From: Rhodococcus triatomae
GTDB taxonomy: Bacteria > Actinomycetota > Actinomycetes > Mycobacteriales > Mycobacteriaceae
NCBI RefSeq assembly: GCF_014217785.1
Contig: NZ_CP048814.1
Span: forward strand, 744,001-808,000
DNA length: 64,000 nt
Reading direction: 5' to 3'
Positions 33,767-42,383 of this stretch are shown here, one piece after another (the first letter of the stretch is position 1; each line of letters opens with the position of its first letter). The position numbers were made by a program, and so were the translations under genes. A model generated the notes under the pieces. The model was given only the letters and a program-made list of their open reading frames with translations, was not told the origin of the DNA and made no database searches.

Positions 33767-35344
33767 GTGGAACGAGAACGCTTCTCCCGACTGCTCCTGC
33801 CGGTGATGTGCCTGGTGGTGATGCTCGTCGCCGTCCTGCAGACCCTCGTCGTGCCCATCATAGGAACGATCGGTGACCAACTCGGGGTCGGCACGACGGC
33901 CGTGTCCTGGCTGATCACCGCGAACCTTCTCGCCGCGGCGACGTCCACCCCGGTGCTCGCGCGGGTCGCGGACCTGTACGGCAAGCGGCGGGTGCTGTTG
34001 GGCATCCTCCTCGTGGTGCTGGTGGGATCGCTGCTCGCAGCGCTGGCCAGTTCGTTGCCGCTGCTCGTGGCCGCCCGTGTGCTCCAAGGCTTCTCGTACG
34101 GGTTGTTCCCCATCGGCATCGCGGTGCTCCGGGACGAGCTCGCGCCGGGAAAGCTGACCGGCGCGATGGGCCTGCTGTCCGGCACGATGGGATTCGGTGG
34201 CTGCTTCGGCATCGTGCTCGCCGGGGTGCTGGTCTCCGACGGGTCGGACTTCCACCGGGTGTTCTGGCTCTCCGCCGCTGTCACACTGTGCGCACTCGCC
34301 GGTGCGGCTCTGGTCATCCCGTCCCGTCCACCCACCGGTTCCGGAACCATCGACTGGATCGGCGTCGTGGGCCTGTCCACCGGGCTGGTGCTGGTCCTGC
34401 TCGCACTCGCCGAAGGTGTTCGCTGGGGCTGGGGGTCGCCCGCGACGATCGGGTGCGCGGCCGGCGGCATCCTCGTGCTGATCGGGTGGTACCTGTGGGA
34501 ACGCCGGGCCGAGCATCCCGTCGTCGCACCCCGCCTGGTGGCTGCGCGGGCGGTGTTGCCCACCCACCTGGCAGCCGTACTCATCGGCATGGCGATGTTC
34601 GCCATGTTCCTCGGCGCCTCCTTCTTCGTGCAGGCTCCGCGCGCGGCGGCCGGCTACGGATTCGGCGCCACCGTCCTCGAGGCGGCTCTCGTCTACCTGC
34701 TGCCCGGTGCCGTGTTCGGGGTGCTGGCCTCCGCGGTCAGCGGACGGCTGGTCGGGCGGTTCACCGCGCGCCGGGTACTGACCGCGGCGAGCGCCGTCGG
34801 GGTGGCCGGATTCGTTCTCTTCGCACTCGCCCACGACCACACCTGGCAGGTGATCCTCGCGATCGTCCTCGTCAACACGTTCGTCAGCCTCGCCTTCGCG
34901 TGCCTGCCCTCCCTCATCGTCGCGGAAGTTCCGCCGCAGGACACCGGCGTCGCGAACAGCATCAACTCGATCGGTCGATCGGTCGGCAGTTCGATATCGA
35001 GCGCACTGCTCGCCACCCTCCTCGCCGCAATCACGGTGACCGGCACCGATGTGCCGTCCGAGACCGCGTTCGTCGTGGCCTTCGCCTTCGGAGCCGTCAC
35101 GACGGCACTGGCCGGGCTCCTCGTCGCACTCGGCAACCGGCCGGCGCGAGGCCGCCAGGGAGTGATCCCGGTGTGGTCGTCGAGCACCGGGGCCTCAGCG
35201 CCCTCGAAGGGGCCTTCCGAGGCACCCGGACGGTCGGCCGATCCCGTGGACGACCACGCGCACGCTCGGCCGCCTCGCGGCGCCACCGCCGAATCCCGCG
35301 CGAGTTCGCCGGCACTGACCTGCGGGCGCTCCGCCGAGAACTAG
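33767..35344 (+). CDS. MFS drug exporter (DHA2 family)
   Basis: 525-residue exporter with about 14 membrane segments. Motif D1-like region: QTLVVPIIGTIGDQLGV. Motif A: ARVADLYGKRRVLLG. The RDELAPGKLTGAMGLLSG and FGGCFGIVLAGVLV segments replace motif C. The GTG at 33767 has AAAGGGG 6 nt upstream. The C-terminal 60 residues are a hydrophilic Ser/Pro-rich cytoplasmic tail, unusually long for the family. Divergent from the YcaQ-like gene; the shared spacer may hold both promoters. Substrate unknown. Confidence 0.88.
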   Translation: MERERFSRLLLPVMCLVVMLVAVLQTLVVPIIGTIGDQLGVGTTAVSWLITANLLAAATSTPVLARVADLYGKRRVLLGILLVVLVGSLLAALASSLPLLVAARVLQGFSYGLFPIGIAVLRDELAPGKLTGAMGLLSGTMGFGGCFGIVLAGVLVSDGSDFHRVFWLSAAVTLCALAGAALVIPSRPPTGSGTIDWIGVVGLSTGLVLVLLALAEGVRWGWGSPATIGCAAGGILVLIGWYLWERRAEHPVVAPRLVAARAVLPTHLAAVLIGMAMFAMFLGASFFVQAPRAAAGYGFGATVLEAALVYLLPGAVFGVLASAVSGRLVGRFTARRVLTAASAVGVAGFVLFALAHDHTWQVILAIVLVNTFVSLAFACLPSLIVAEVPPQDTGVANSINSIGRSVGSSISSALLATLLAAITVTGTDVPSETAFVVAFAFGAVTTALAGLLVALGNRPARGRQGVIPVWSSSTGASAPSKGPSEAPGRSADPVDDHAHARPPRGATAESRASSPALTCGRSAEN

Positions 35345-35376
35345 GGCGTACCCCGCCGGGACGAACGGGGACGGCC

Positions 35377-35865
35377 TCAGATGGCGAGCCGGGCCAGCAT
35401 GTCGCGAGCCTGCTCCGCGGTCTTCGGCGCGCACAACACGTCGTAGCGACCGGCGACCAACTGCGAGGTGGACGCGAAGTCCCGGGTGCCCCGCGTGGCC
35501 GCGTACGGGATGGACGTGGAGATCAGACCGAACACCACGCCACCGATGATGCCGAGAGCCAGCGCGCCGAACACCTGCCCCGTCACGATCCCGAGCAGCA
35601 GACCGAAGAACACGCCCAGCCAGGCTCCCGAAACGATACCTCCACCAATGACTTTGGGCCAGGTCAGTCGACCGAGCACCCGCTCGACCTGCATCAGGTT
35701 GACGCCGACGATGGTGACGTCCTCGACCGGGAACTGCTGATCGGAGAGATGGTCGACGGCGCGCTGCGCCTCGGCGTAGGTGGGGTACGACCCGATGGGC
35801 CACCCGGTGGGCGGCTCCGGCAATGCGCCACGACGCGCATTCGCCTGTCCGAGTGGATTCGCCAT
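35377..35865 (-). CDS. General-stress-protein-like membrane protein (Rv1231c-like)
   Basis: 162 residues. The N-terminal half has the general stress protein 17M-like pattern PIGSYPTYAEAQRAVDHLSD and EDVTIVGVNLMQVERVLGRL. Two glycine-rich membrane segments follow: GGGIVSGAWLGVFFGLLLGI and GALALGIIGGVVFGLIS. The C-terminus, GRYDVLCAPKTAEQARDML, is a conserved cytoplasmic end. GGAGAA lies upstream of the ATG. The position next to the MgtE-like gene parallels Rv1231c/Rv1232c of M. tuberculosis. Function unknown. Confidence 0.82.
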   Translation of the reverse strand: MANPLGQANARRGALPEPPTGWPIGSYPTYAEAQRAVDHLSDQQFPVEDVTIVGVNLMQVERVLGRLTWPKVIGGGIVSGAWLGVFFGLLLGIVTGQVFGALALGIIGGVVFGLISTSIPYAATRGTRDFASTSQLVAGRYDVLCAPKTAEQARDMLARLAI

Positions 35866-35959
35866 GGTCAACTGTTCTCCTCGTACTCCGCCGTCGCCGG
35901 CGCCCGTTCCGGCTTCCCTGTCCTGCCGGCTCCATTGTGCCCGGTTCGTCCGACCGGCA

Positions 35960-36955
35960 TCACGACCCGGCATCCTCCGGTGGCGTGACACTCGACGTCC
36001 GCGCCATCCCTGCGGCCCGGCCTTTCGCCGAGACGACCAGGGCCATCTTGCGGCTGGCCTCGTCGATCATCTCGTCGCCGAGCATGACCGCACCGCGTGC
36101 GCCACCTGCGGCCGAGGTGTGGAAATCGTAGGCGTCCAGGATCAGCTCGGCCCGGTCGAAGTCCTCCTGGCGGGGGCTGAAGACCTCGTTCGCGATCTCG
36201 ATCTGCGTCGGATGCAACACCCATTTGCCGTCGAAGCCCAGCGCCGCGGTGCGTTCCGCGGAACGACGGAACGCATCGAGGTCGCGGATCTGCAGGTACG
36301 GGCCGTCGATCGCCTGCACACCGTGCGTGCGGGCGGCGATCAGGATCGTCATGAGAATGTGGTGATAGGCATCGCCCCGGTCGTATCCGTCGGGCTGCTC
36401 GCCGACCACGAGAGTCCGCATCGCGATACTCGCCATGAAGTCCGCCGGGCCGAACACCAGGGTCTGCACCCGGGGGCTCGCACTCGCGATGGCATCGATG
36501 TTGGTCAGGCCCACGGCATTCTCGATCTGCGGTTCGATGCCGATGCGCCCGACCTCCAGACCGTGAGCCTTCTCGACCTGGGTGAGTAGGAGATCGAGTG
36601 CCTGGACGTGCGAGGCGTCGGGCACCTTGGGCAGCAGGACGGCGTCGAGATGCGCCCCGGCCCGGCCGACCACCTCCACCACGTCGGACCACGTCCACTC
36701 CGTGGTCCAGTCGTTGACGCGCACCACCCGGATCTGTCCGGACCACCCGTCCTCCGCCAGCGCCTCGGCCACCTCGATCCGGGCCTGCTGCTTGGCGATC
36801 GGCGCGACCGCATCCTCGAGGTCGAGGAAGATCTCGTCGGCGGGGAGCCCCTTCGCCTTGTCGATCATCTTGCGGCTGCTGCCAGGAACGGCGAGTACCG
36901 AACGACGGGGACGGAACTGCCGTCCGGCTGGAGCATTCTGCACGACCGACCTCAT
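35960..36955 (-). CDS. HpcH/HpaI aldolase/CitE-like CoA-ester lyase
   Basis: 331-residue TIM-barrel C-C lyase of the CitE/malyl-CoA lyase type. It has RRSVLAVPGSSRKMIDKA at the start, EIFLDLEDAVAP with the metal-binding acidic residues, VLLPKVPDASHV, EPQIENAVGLTNID and LVFGPADFMASI, and the C-terminal GKWVLHPTQIEIANEVFSP. Stand-alone CitE-like proteins cleave or make 3-hydroxyacyl-CoAs such as malyl- or citramalyl-CoA rather than forming citrate lyase; no citrate lyase partners are nearby. Start ATG at 36955 with GAGAGGG upstream. Confidence 0.9.
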   Translation of the reverse strand: MRSVVQNAPAGRQFRPRRSVLAVPGSSRKMIDKAKGLPADEIFLDLEDAVAPIAKQQARIEVAEALAEDGWSGQIRVVRVNDWTTEWTWSDVVEVVGRAGAHLDAVLLPKVPDASHVQALDLLLTQVEKAHGLEVGRIGIEPQIENAVGLTNIDAIASASPRVQTLVFGPADFMASIAMRTLVVGEQPDGYDRGDAYHHILMTILIAARTHGVQAIDGPYLQIRDLDAFRRSAERTAALGFDGKWVLHPTQIEIANEVFSPRQEDFDRAELILDAYDFHTSAAGGARGAVMLGDEMIDEASRKMALVVSAKGRAAGMARTSSVTPPEDAGS

Positions 36956-37041
36956 CCCTCTCGTCCTGCCCGGCACGCCGGCGGGCCGTGGACGACCCGG
37001 ACACCGTCGGGTTCGGTGCGGTTCCGGCCGCGCCGAGGCTC

Positions 37042-37047
37042 TAGCCT
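37042..37047 (+). promoter_or_regulatory. Putative -10 element (TAGCCT) for leaderless MgtE-like gene
   Basis: TAGCCT ends 7 nt before the ATG at 37055, with no ribosome-binding site. Confidence 0.45.
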
Positions 37048-37054
37048 TCTCATC

Positions 37055-38329
37055 ATGGCAGCAGCGAGCAAGGTCTTCGCCGCCAGGCTGGCGGGCCTGG
37101 TGGTACTCGGCCCGGACGGCGAATCGATCGGCCGGGTCCGGGACATGGTCATCACCGCCAGAGTGGGGAGGCAACAGCCGCGCGTGCTGGGGCTCGTCGT
37201 CGAGATGTTCACGCGGAAGCGGATCTTCGTCCCGATCCTGCGGGTGACCACGATCGAACCGGGTTCGGTCACGCTCACCACCGGCAACGTCAGTCTGCGT
37301 CGTTTCCATCAGCGCCCCGCCGAGGTGCTCGCGCTCGGGCAGGTGTTGGACTCCCGTGTGCGCGTGGACGACCCCGAACACGAGGAGTTGCACGGCATCG
37401 ACGTCGTGGTCGTGGATCTCGGTATCGAGCAGACCCGTACGCGGGACTGGGTGGTGTCCAAGGTCGCGGTGCGCGCCGCGCGGGGACGACTCGGACGCCG
37501 CGCCGCGATCCGTGTGGTCGACTGGCAGCACGTACAGGGGCTCACCCACACCGATCTGTCGCTGCCCGGGCAGGGCGTGTCCGCCCTCCTGAGTCAGTAC
37601 GAGGGGATGCGGCCCGCGGACGTGGCGAACGCGATGCGGGATCTGCCCGAGAAACGGCGGCACGAGCTGGCCCTCGCCCTCGACGACGAACGGCTCGCGG
37701 ACGTCGTCCAGGAACTCCCCGCAGACGACCAGACCGATCTCCTCATGCACCTCGAGGTGGAGCGCGCGGCCGACGTCCTCGAAGCGATGGACCCGGACGA
37801 CGCCGCCGACGTTCTCGGCGTGCTCCCCGAGACCGAGGCGGAGTCCCTGCTCCGGCTGATGGATCCCGAGGACTCCGAACCCGTGCGCAGGCTGCTCGAA
37901 CATCTCCCGGACACCGCCGGTGGCCTGATGACCCCCGAGCCGGTCGTGCTCACCGCCGGTGCCACCGTCGCCGAGGCGCTCGCCCGCGTGCGCAATCCCG
38001 ATCTCACGCCGGCCCTGGCGAGCATCGTGTGTGTCGTCCGGCCACCGACCGCCACTCCGACCGGACGGTATCTCGGCTGTGTCCACCTACAGAAGTTGCT
38101 GCGGGAGCCGCCCGCGAGCCTCGTCGGTGGCATCCTCGACACAGACCTGCCCACCCTGGCGCCGGACGATTCCCTGACCGCGGTCACCCGCTACTTCGCC
38201 ACCTACAACCTGGTGTGTGGCCCGGTGGTGGACGACGAGAACCATCTTCTCGGAGCGGTGACCGTCGACGACGTCCTCGACCACCTGCTGCCCGAGGACT
38301 GGCGCGAGGAGGACCCTGCCGATGAGTGA
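37055..38329 (+). CDS. MgtE N-domain / CBS-domain protein without membrane part (Rv1232c-like)
   Basis: 424 residues. The first 160 form a PRC-barrel-like region (LAGLVVLGPDGESIGRVRDM). Then comes the superhelical MgtE N domain (SQYEGMRPADVANAMRDLPE, ERAADVLEAMDPDDAADVLG, ETEAESLLRLMDPED) and a pair of CBS motifs (DTAGGLMTPEPVVLTAGATV, HLLGAVTVDDVLDHLLPEDW). The five-helix magnesium channel is absent. It is therefore probably a soluble sensor or regulator rather than a transporter. It overlaps the DUF1003 gene by 8 bp. Leaderless start. Confidence 0.87.
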   Translation: MAAASKVFAARLAGLVVLGPDGESIGRVRDMVITARVGRQQPRVLGLVVEMFTRKRIFVPILRVTTIEPGSVTLTTGNVSLRRFHQRPAEVLALGQVLDSRVRVDDPEHEELHGIDVVVVDLGIEQTRTRDWVVSKVAVRAARGRLGRRAAIRVVDWQHVQGLTHTDLSLPGQGVSALLSQYEGMRPADVANAMRDLPEKRRHELALALDDERLADVVQELPADDQTDLLMHLEVERAADVLEAMDPDDAADVLGVLPETEAESLLRLMDPEDSEPVRRLLEHLPDTAGGLMTPEPVVLTAGATVAEALARVRNPDLTPALASIVCVVRPPTATPTGRYLGCVHLQKLLREPPASLVGGILDTDLPTLAPDDSLTAVTRYFATYNLVCGPVVDDENHLLGAVTVDDVLDHLLPEDWREEDPADE

Positions 38330-38867
38330 CAAGAGCACCCGCAACCTGTCCGACCGGCAGCGCCTCGAGACACCCCGGGGATCACGCGGGTTCCGGTTCA
38401 ACTACGACGTCGAGGCGGTCGGGCGGGTCAGCGAGAGCATCGCCCGCTTCCTCGGCACCGGACGATATCTGGCCATCCAGACGGGAATCGTGATCGTCTG
38501 GATAGCGCTCAACCTGTTCGCGATCAGGCTCCAGTGGGACCCCTACCCGTTCATCCTGCTCAACCTCGCGTTCTCGACCCAGGCGGCGTACGCGGCGCCG
38601 CTGATCCTGCTCGCCCAGAATCGGCAGGAGAACCGCGACCGGGTCTCGCTCGAGGAGGACCGCTCGCGCGCCGAGCAGACGAAGGCCGATACCGAGTTCC
38701 TGGCCCGGGAGCTCGCCGCGCTGCGTATCGCGGTCGGCGAGGTCGCCACCCGCGACTACGTGCGACGCGAACTCGACGAGATCAAGACGATGCTCGCCGA
38801 GATGCAGGCCGCCGATCCCCGCGAGGAGGACTCCGGTCCCACCGATACCGGATCACGGCCGAAGTGA
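38322..38867 (+). CDS. DUF1003 membrane protein
   Basis: 181 residues. It has an N-terminal basic segment, the DUF1003 core ESIARFLGTGRYLAIQTGIV with WIALNLFA, then PYPFILLNLAFSTQAAYAAP and LILLAQNRQENRDR, giving two membrane helices with the characteristic NRQxxRDR end. The C-terminus is a charged helical region likely to form a coiled coil. It overlaps the MgtE-like gene, and in related genomes the two stay together, suggesting joint action in metal or stress response. Function unproven. Confidence 0.9.
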   Translation: MSDKSTRNLSDRQRLETPRGSRGFRFNYDVEAVGRVSESIARFLGTGRYLAIQTGIVIVWIALNLFAIRLQWDPYPFILLNLAFSTQAAYAAPLILLAQNRQENRDRVSLEEDRSRAEQTKADTEFLARELAALRIAVGEVATRDYVRRELDEIKTMLAEMQAADPREEDSGPTDTGSRPK

Positions 38868-38910
38868 ACGACGGTTCCGCCGTCGTCTGAGCGAATACGC
38901 ATCCCCGTTC

Positions 38911-38927
38911 GTCACACATATGTAACG
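38911..38927. promoter_or_regulatory. Direct repeat resembling an MtrA box, upstream of the first transglycosylase gene
   Basis: GTCACA-CATAT-GTAACG: two 6-bp half sites with 11-bp periodicity. A further GTCACG follows at 38931-38936. The same arrangement is found upstream of the paralogous gene at 40130. Confidence 0.55.
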
Positions 38928-38990
38928 TGTGTCACGACCGAGTGGATGTACGCGGTGTGTACGACGAACAGCGCCGCTGGGGGTGAACGA

Positions 38991-40088
38991 GTGCGGATTC
39001 GAGGGTTGCTGACCGCCGCGGTGCTGATCGCCGGCGCCTCCGCGACAGCAGTGTCGTCGACGGGCGTCGTCGCGACGACGGGCGCCGAGCCGCTCGCTGT
39101 CGTCGCCGAGCCACCTCTGTCGGGCCCGGACACGGAGCTGGGAGCACAGCCACCGGCCGGATTCGTCCCTCCGACGCCGCGCGTCCCCCGGTCCCAGCGC
39201 ACCGTGCCCCCGCCGCCTGCACCCGCCATGCAGAGCCCGGAGGTTCCGGCGATGTCCGGGTTGATCGCGGCTCCCATCGTCCTCAGCGCACTGGGCATCC
39301 CGGAGATCATCCTCAACGCCTACCGGGCGGCCGAGCTCGAGATGATGATCGAGAAGCCGGGATGCGGCCTACCGTGGCACCTGCTCGCCGGGATCGGCCG
39401 CATCGAGTCCGGCCACGCGGGCGGCGGTCGCACCGACGCCGTCGGCACCACGCTCACTCCGATCCTGGGTCCGACGCTCGACGGCCATCTCGCCGGCAAC
39501 GAGATCATCCGCGACACCGACGGCGGTCTCGTCGACGGCGATCCGCTCCACGACCGAGCCGTCGGACCGATGCAGTTCATCCCGTCCACGTGGGCGCGGT
39601 ACGCGTCGGACGGCAACGCGGACGGCGTCGCCGACCCGCACAATGTGTTCGATGCCGCGCTGGCGGCGGGCCGGTACCTCTGCTCGGGCGATCTCGACCT
39701 GCGGGACGCGAGCCAGCTGCAACGCGCGGTGCTCCGCTACAACAACTCGTCGGTGTACGCGGCCAATGTCCTCACCTGGTCCGAGGCCTACGCGCGCGGC
39801 ACCACGCCGAACGGGAGCGACACCCCTGGGGGCACGGCGCCGAGCCCCACTCCCAGCCCCGCGGCGGATCTCGCCGCCACACCCGCGGCCCCGGCCGCGC
39901 CACCCGATCCCGACGAGGTGCTCCCGGACGCCACGCCCGTCCCGGATGTGATCGACCCCACACTGACGGAACCCGCGCCGGCATTCCCCGGGTTACCACC
40001 GCTGCCGGATCTGTCGTGCCTGTTCTGCCCGCCGACGGAGCGCGCGTCGGCACCGCCGCAGCCCGCCCCGGCACCACCCGAGGGCTGA
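38991..40088 (+). CDS. Secreted lytic murein transglycosylase (Rv1230c-like)
   Basis: 365-residue exported peptidoglycan-cleaving enzyme. The N-terminal signal peptide is RIRGLLTAAVLIAGASATA. A Pro-rich linker follows, then an MltB/SLT2-type lysozyme-like domain: AGIGRIESGH with the likely catalytic Glu near residue 138, DRAVGPMQFIPSTWARY, DGNADGVADPHNVFDAA and RYNNSSVYAANVLTW. The C-terminus is Pro/Ala-rich. The GTG at 38991 is favoured because the signal peptide begins at once and GGGGTGA precedes it; an ATG at 38946 is the alternative. The MtrA-like repeat lies 64 bp upstream. Confidence 0.87.
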   Translation: MRIRGLLTAAVLIAGASATAVSSTGVVATTGAEPLAVVAEPPLSGPDTELGAQPPAGFVPPTPRVPRSQRTVPPPPAPAMQSPEVPAMSGLIAAPIVLSALGIPEIILNAYRAAELEMMIEKPGCGLPWHLLAGIGRIESGHAGGGRTDAVGTTLTPILGPTLDGHLAGNEIIRDTDGGLVDGDPLHDRAVGPMQFIPSTWARYASDGNADGVADPHNVFDAALAAGRYLCSGDLDLRDASQLQRAVLRYNNSSVYAANVLTWSEAYARGTTPNGSDTPGGTAPSPTPSPAADLAATPAAPAAPPDPDEVLPDATPVPDVIDPTLTEPAPAFPGLPPLPDLSCLFCPPTERASAPPQPAPAPPEG

Positions 40089-40129
40089 TTCCGAGAAGTC
40101 ACGAAAACAGGACTTTCCCGACCAAACAG

Positions 40130-40146
40130 GTCACGGATATGTAACG
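40130..40146. promoter_or_regulatory. Direct repeat resembling an MtrA box, upstream of the second transglycosylase gene
   Basis: GTCACG-GATAT-GTAACG, the same half sites and spacing as at 38911-38927. It lies about 145 bp upstream of the GTG at 40290. Confidence 0.55.
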
Positions 40147-40289
40147 GAACCATCTCGAATCATGTAGCGTCACCGAGGCAATGTCACGAAAGCGCCTCGG
40201 AACCGCATCCGAACTCCGCAACTCGAGTTCGCCTGCCCCGGTGTCGAGGCCGCAACTCGTCCCGCCAGTGGGGCCGCAGGAGGATTCGA

Positions 40290-41162
40290 GTGGGTCGGCA
40301 CAGTAAGAAATCGGAATCACGTCTGCGCCGCAATTCGGTGATCGCACTGGCGGGCCTGGTGCCCGCCGGGCTGGTCACCGCCGCGAGCAATGCCGGGGCC
40401 GACACCGACCTCCCGTTCTTCCAGGCCGAACCAGATGCCGCCGCGGCACCCGAGGCCGCCGGCCCCGGCGCCATCCGTCCCGCCGCCGCACTGGCCGCCG
40501 CGGACGTGACCGCGAACATCGACGCCGCCGCGCAGGCGATGCCCGAGCCGACGCCGGAGCCGACGCCCGTGCAGCCGACGCCGCCGCTGCCCGCCAGCAT
40601 CGCCGAGGGGGCACTCGGCATCCCCGGCGTCCTCGTCGACGCGTACCAGAACGCCGAGCGGATCCTTCGGGTGGAACAGCCCGGCTGCAACATGTACTGG
40701 ACGCTCATCGCGGGAGTGGGCCGGGTCGAATCCACCCACGCCTACGACGGCAAGGTCGACGAGCGGGGCACGATGCTCGAGCCCGTCCTCGGGCCCCGGC
40801 TCGACGGCAGCCTCGCGGGCAACGCCACCATCCGCGACACCGACGGCGGCGCCCTGGACGGCGATCCGGTGTTCGATCGCGCGGTGGGGCCCACCCAGTT
40901 CCTCCCGGAGACCTGGAATCGTTACGCCGGTGACGGCAACGGTGACGGTGTGGCCGACCCCCAGAACGTGTACGACTCGGCGCTGACCACCGGCAAGTAC
41001 CTCTGCGACGGCGGGCTGAACATGCACGATCCGATCCACGTCGCGAAGGCCGTCCACCGCTACAACAACTCGGCGGCATACGTCGCGAACGTCCTCGCCT
41101 GGTCCACCGGCTATTCCACCGGCATCGTCCCGACCTCCGCCGAACTCCCCCGGATTCACTGA
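40290..41162 (+). CDS. Secreted lytic murein transglycosylase, paralogue of the preceding gene
   Basis: 290 residues. A basic N-terminus (GRHSKKSESRLRRNS) and hydrophobic VIALAGLVPAGLVTAAS form the export signal, followed by an Ala/Pro-rich spacer. The catalytic domain repeats the order of its neighbour: AGVGRVESTH, DRAVGPTQFLPETWNRY, DGNGDGVADPQNVYDSA and RYNNSAAYVANVLAW. It lacks the long C-terminal Pro-rich tail. GTG start with GGAGG upstream. The two enzymes arose by tandem duplication and share an upstream direct repeat, so co-regulation in growth or division is likely. Confidence 0.88.
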   Translation: MGRHSKKSESRLRRNSVIALAGLVPAGLVTAASNAGADTDLPFFQAEPDAAAAPEAAGPGAIRPAAALAAADVTANIDAAAQAMPEPTPEPTPVQPTPPLPASIAEGALGIPGVLVDAYQNAERILRVEQPGCNMYWTLIAGVGRVESTHAYDGKVDERGTMLEPVLGPRLDGSLAGNATIRDTDGGALDGDPVFDRAVGPTQFLPETWNRYAGDGNGDGVADPQNVYDSALTTGKYLCDGGLNMHDPIHVAKAVHRYNNSAAYVANVLAWSTGYSTGIVPTSAELPRIH

Positions 41163-41201
41163 GCGGCTCCCCCGGAGTCACCGGCCCTGCGCGCGCGTCC
41201 C

Positions 41202-41207
41202 TACGAT
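41202..41207 (+). promoter_or_regulatory. Putative -10 element (TACGAT) for leaderless mrp
   Basis: TACGAT ends 6 nt before the ATG at 41214, with no ribosome-binding site. Confidence 0.45.
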
Positions 41208-41213
41208 GGTGTC

Positions 41214-42350
41214 ATGGCAGTACTGAGCGAGTCCGATGTCCGCGGCGCCCTGGCACGCGTGGAGGACCCGGAGATCCGGAAACCCATCACCGATCTCGGG
41301 ATGGTGCGGAACGTCGACATCTCCGACGACGGCAGCGTCGACATCGGCATCTACCTCACGACTGCCGGATGCCCGATGCGCACCGAGATCACCGAGCGGG
41401 TCACCAAGGCCGTCGCGGACGTCTCGGGTGTCGGCGCCATCCGCGTCGAACTGGATGTCATGAACGACGAGCAGCGCACCGAACTGCGTCGCTCGCTCCG
41501 CGGCGACTCCGCCGAGCCCGTCATCCCGTTCGCCCAGCCCGGTTCGCTCACGCGCGTCTACGCCGTCGCCTCCGGCAAGGGCGGGGTCGGCAAGTCGTCC
41601 GTGACGGTGAATCTCGCCGCGGCCCTCGCGGCCCGCGGGTTGTCCGTCGGTGTCCTCGACGCCGACATCTACGGCCACTCGGTGCCGCGGATGCTCGGCA
41701 CCGATGCCAAGCCGACACAGGTCGAGCGAATGATCATGCCGCCGATCGCCCACGACGTGAAGATGATCTCGATCGCACAGTTCACCCAGGGAAACACCCC
41801 GGTCGTCTGGCGCGGACCGATGCTGCACCGCGCGTTGCAGCAGTTCCTCGCCGACGTCTTCTGGGGCGATCTCGACGTCCTGCTGCTCGATCTGCCGCCC
41901 GGCACCGGCGACGTGGCCATCTCGGTGGCCCAGTTGATCCCCAACGCGGAGATCCTCGTCGTCACCACGCCCCAGCAGGCGGCGGCCGAGGTGGCCGAGC
42001 GCGCGGGAGCCATCGCACTGCAGACGCGTCAGCGGATCGTCGGCGTGGTCGAGAACATGTCCTGGATGGAGATGCCGGACGGCAGCCGGATGGACGTGTT
42101 CGGTTCCGGTGGCGGGCAGGCCGTCGCGGAGCGGCTCACCCGCGCCGTCGGTGCCCAGGTTCCGCTCCTCGGTCAGATCCCCCTCGAGCAGGCGGTGCGA
42201 GAGGGAGGCGACTCCGGACTCCCGATCGTGCTCGGTCAGCCCGAGTCCCCGGCCGCCGTCGCCCTACGCGAAGTGGCCGAGAAGCTCGCGGTGCGCAAGC
42301 GCGGCCTGGCCGGAATGTCCCTCGGTATCGACACCACCCGGCACCTGTAG
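41214..42350 (+). CDS. mrp: Mrp/ApbC-family P-loop ATPase
   Basis: 378-residue iron-sulfur cluster carrier-type ATPase. The N-terminal MIP18/DUF59 domain (VEDPEIRKPITDLGMVRNVD) is followed by the deviant Walker A ASGKGGVGKSSVTVNLA near residue 123, LDADIYGHSVPRMLG and DLPPGTGDVAISVAQL. The CxxC cluster ligands usual after ENMS in enterobacterial Mrp are absent; ENMSWMEMPDGSR stands in their place, as in mycobacterial Mrp. Cluster binding may therefore differ. It is leaderless and convergent with tatB, with a hairpin between them. Confidence 0.93.
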   Translation: MAVLSESDVRGALARVEDPEIRKPITDLGMVRNVDISDDGSVDIGIYLTTAGCPMRTEITERVTKAVADVSGVGAIRVELDVMNDEQRTELRRSLRGDSAEPVIPFAQPGSLTRVYAVASGKGGVGKSSVTVNLAAALAARGLSVGVLDADIYGHSVPRMLGTDAKPTQVERMIMPPIAHDVKMISIAQFTQGNTPVVWRGPMLHRALQQFLADVFWGDLDVLLLDLPPGTGDVAISVAQLIPNAEILVVTTPQQAAAEVAERAGAIALQTRQRIVGVVENMSWMEMPDGSRMDVFGSGGGQAVAERLTRAVGAQVPLLGQIPLEQAVREGGDSGLPIVLGQPESPAAVALREVAEKLAVRKRGLAGMSLGIDTTRHL

Positions 42351-42354
42351 CGGG

Positions 42355-42375
42355 CGCCCGAGCCGTACTCGGGCG
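42355..42375. terminator. Hairpin between convergent mrp and tatB
   Basis: CGCCCGAG-CCGTA-CTCGGGCG gives an 8-bp perfect stem with a 5-nt loop directly after the mrp stop. Confidence 0.6.
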
Positions 42376-42383
42376 AGTGCGGC

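Noticed and set aside
37055-38329. Magnesium transporter MgtE
   Set aside because: Only the N and CBS domains are present; the membrane channel domain is missing.
38911-38936. CRP/cAMP-receptor site (TGTGA-N6-TCACA)
   Set aside because: The region has GTCAC and GTGTG stretches, but the half sites are not correctly spaced, and the direct repeat shared with 40130 explains it better.
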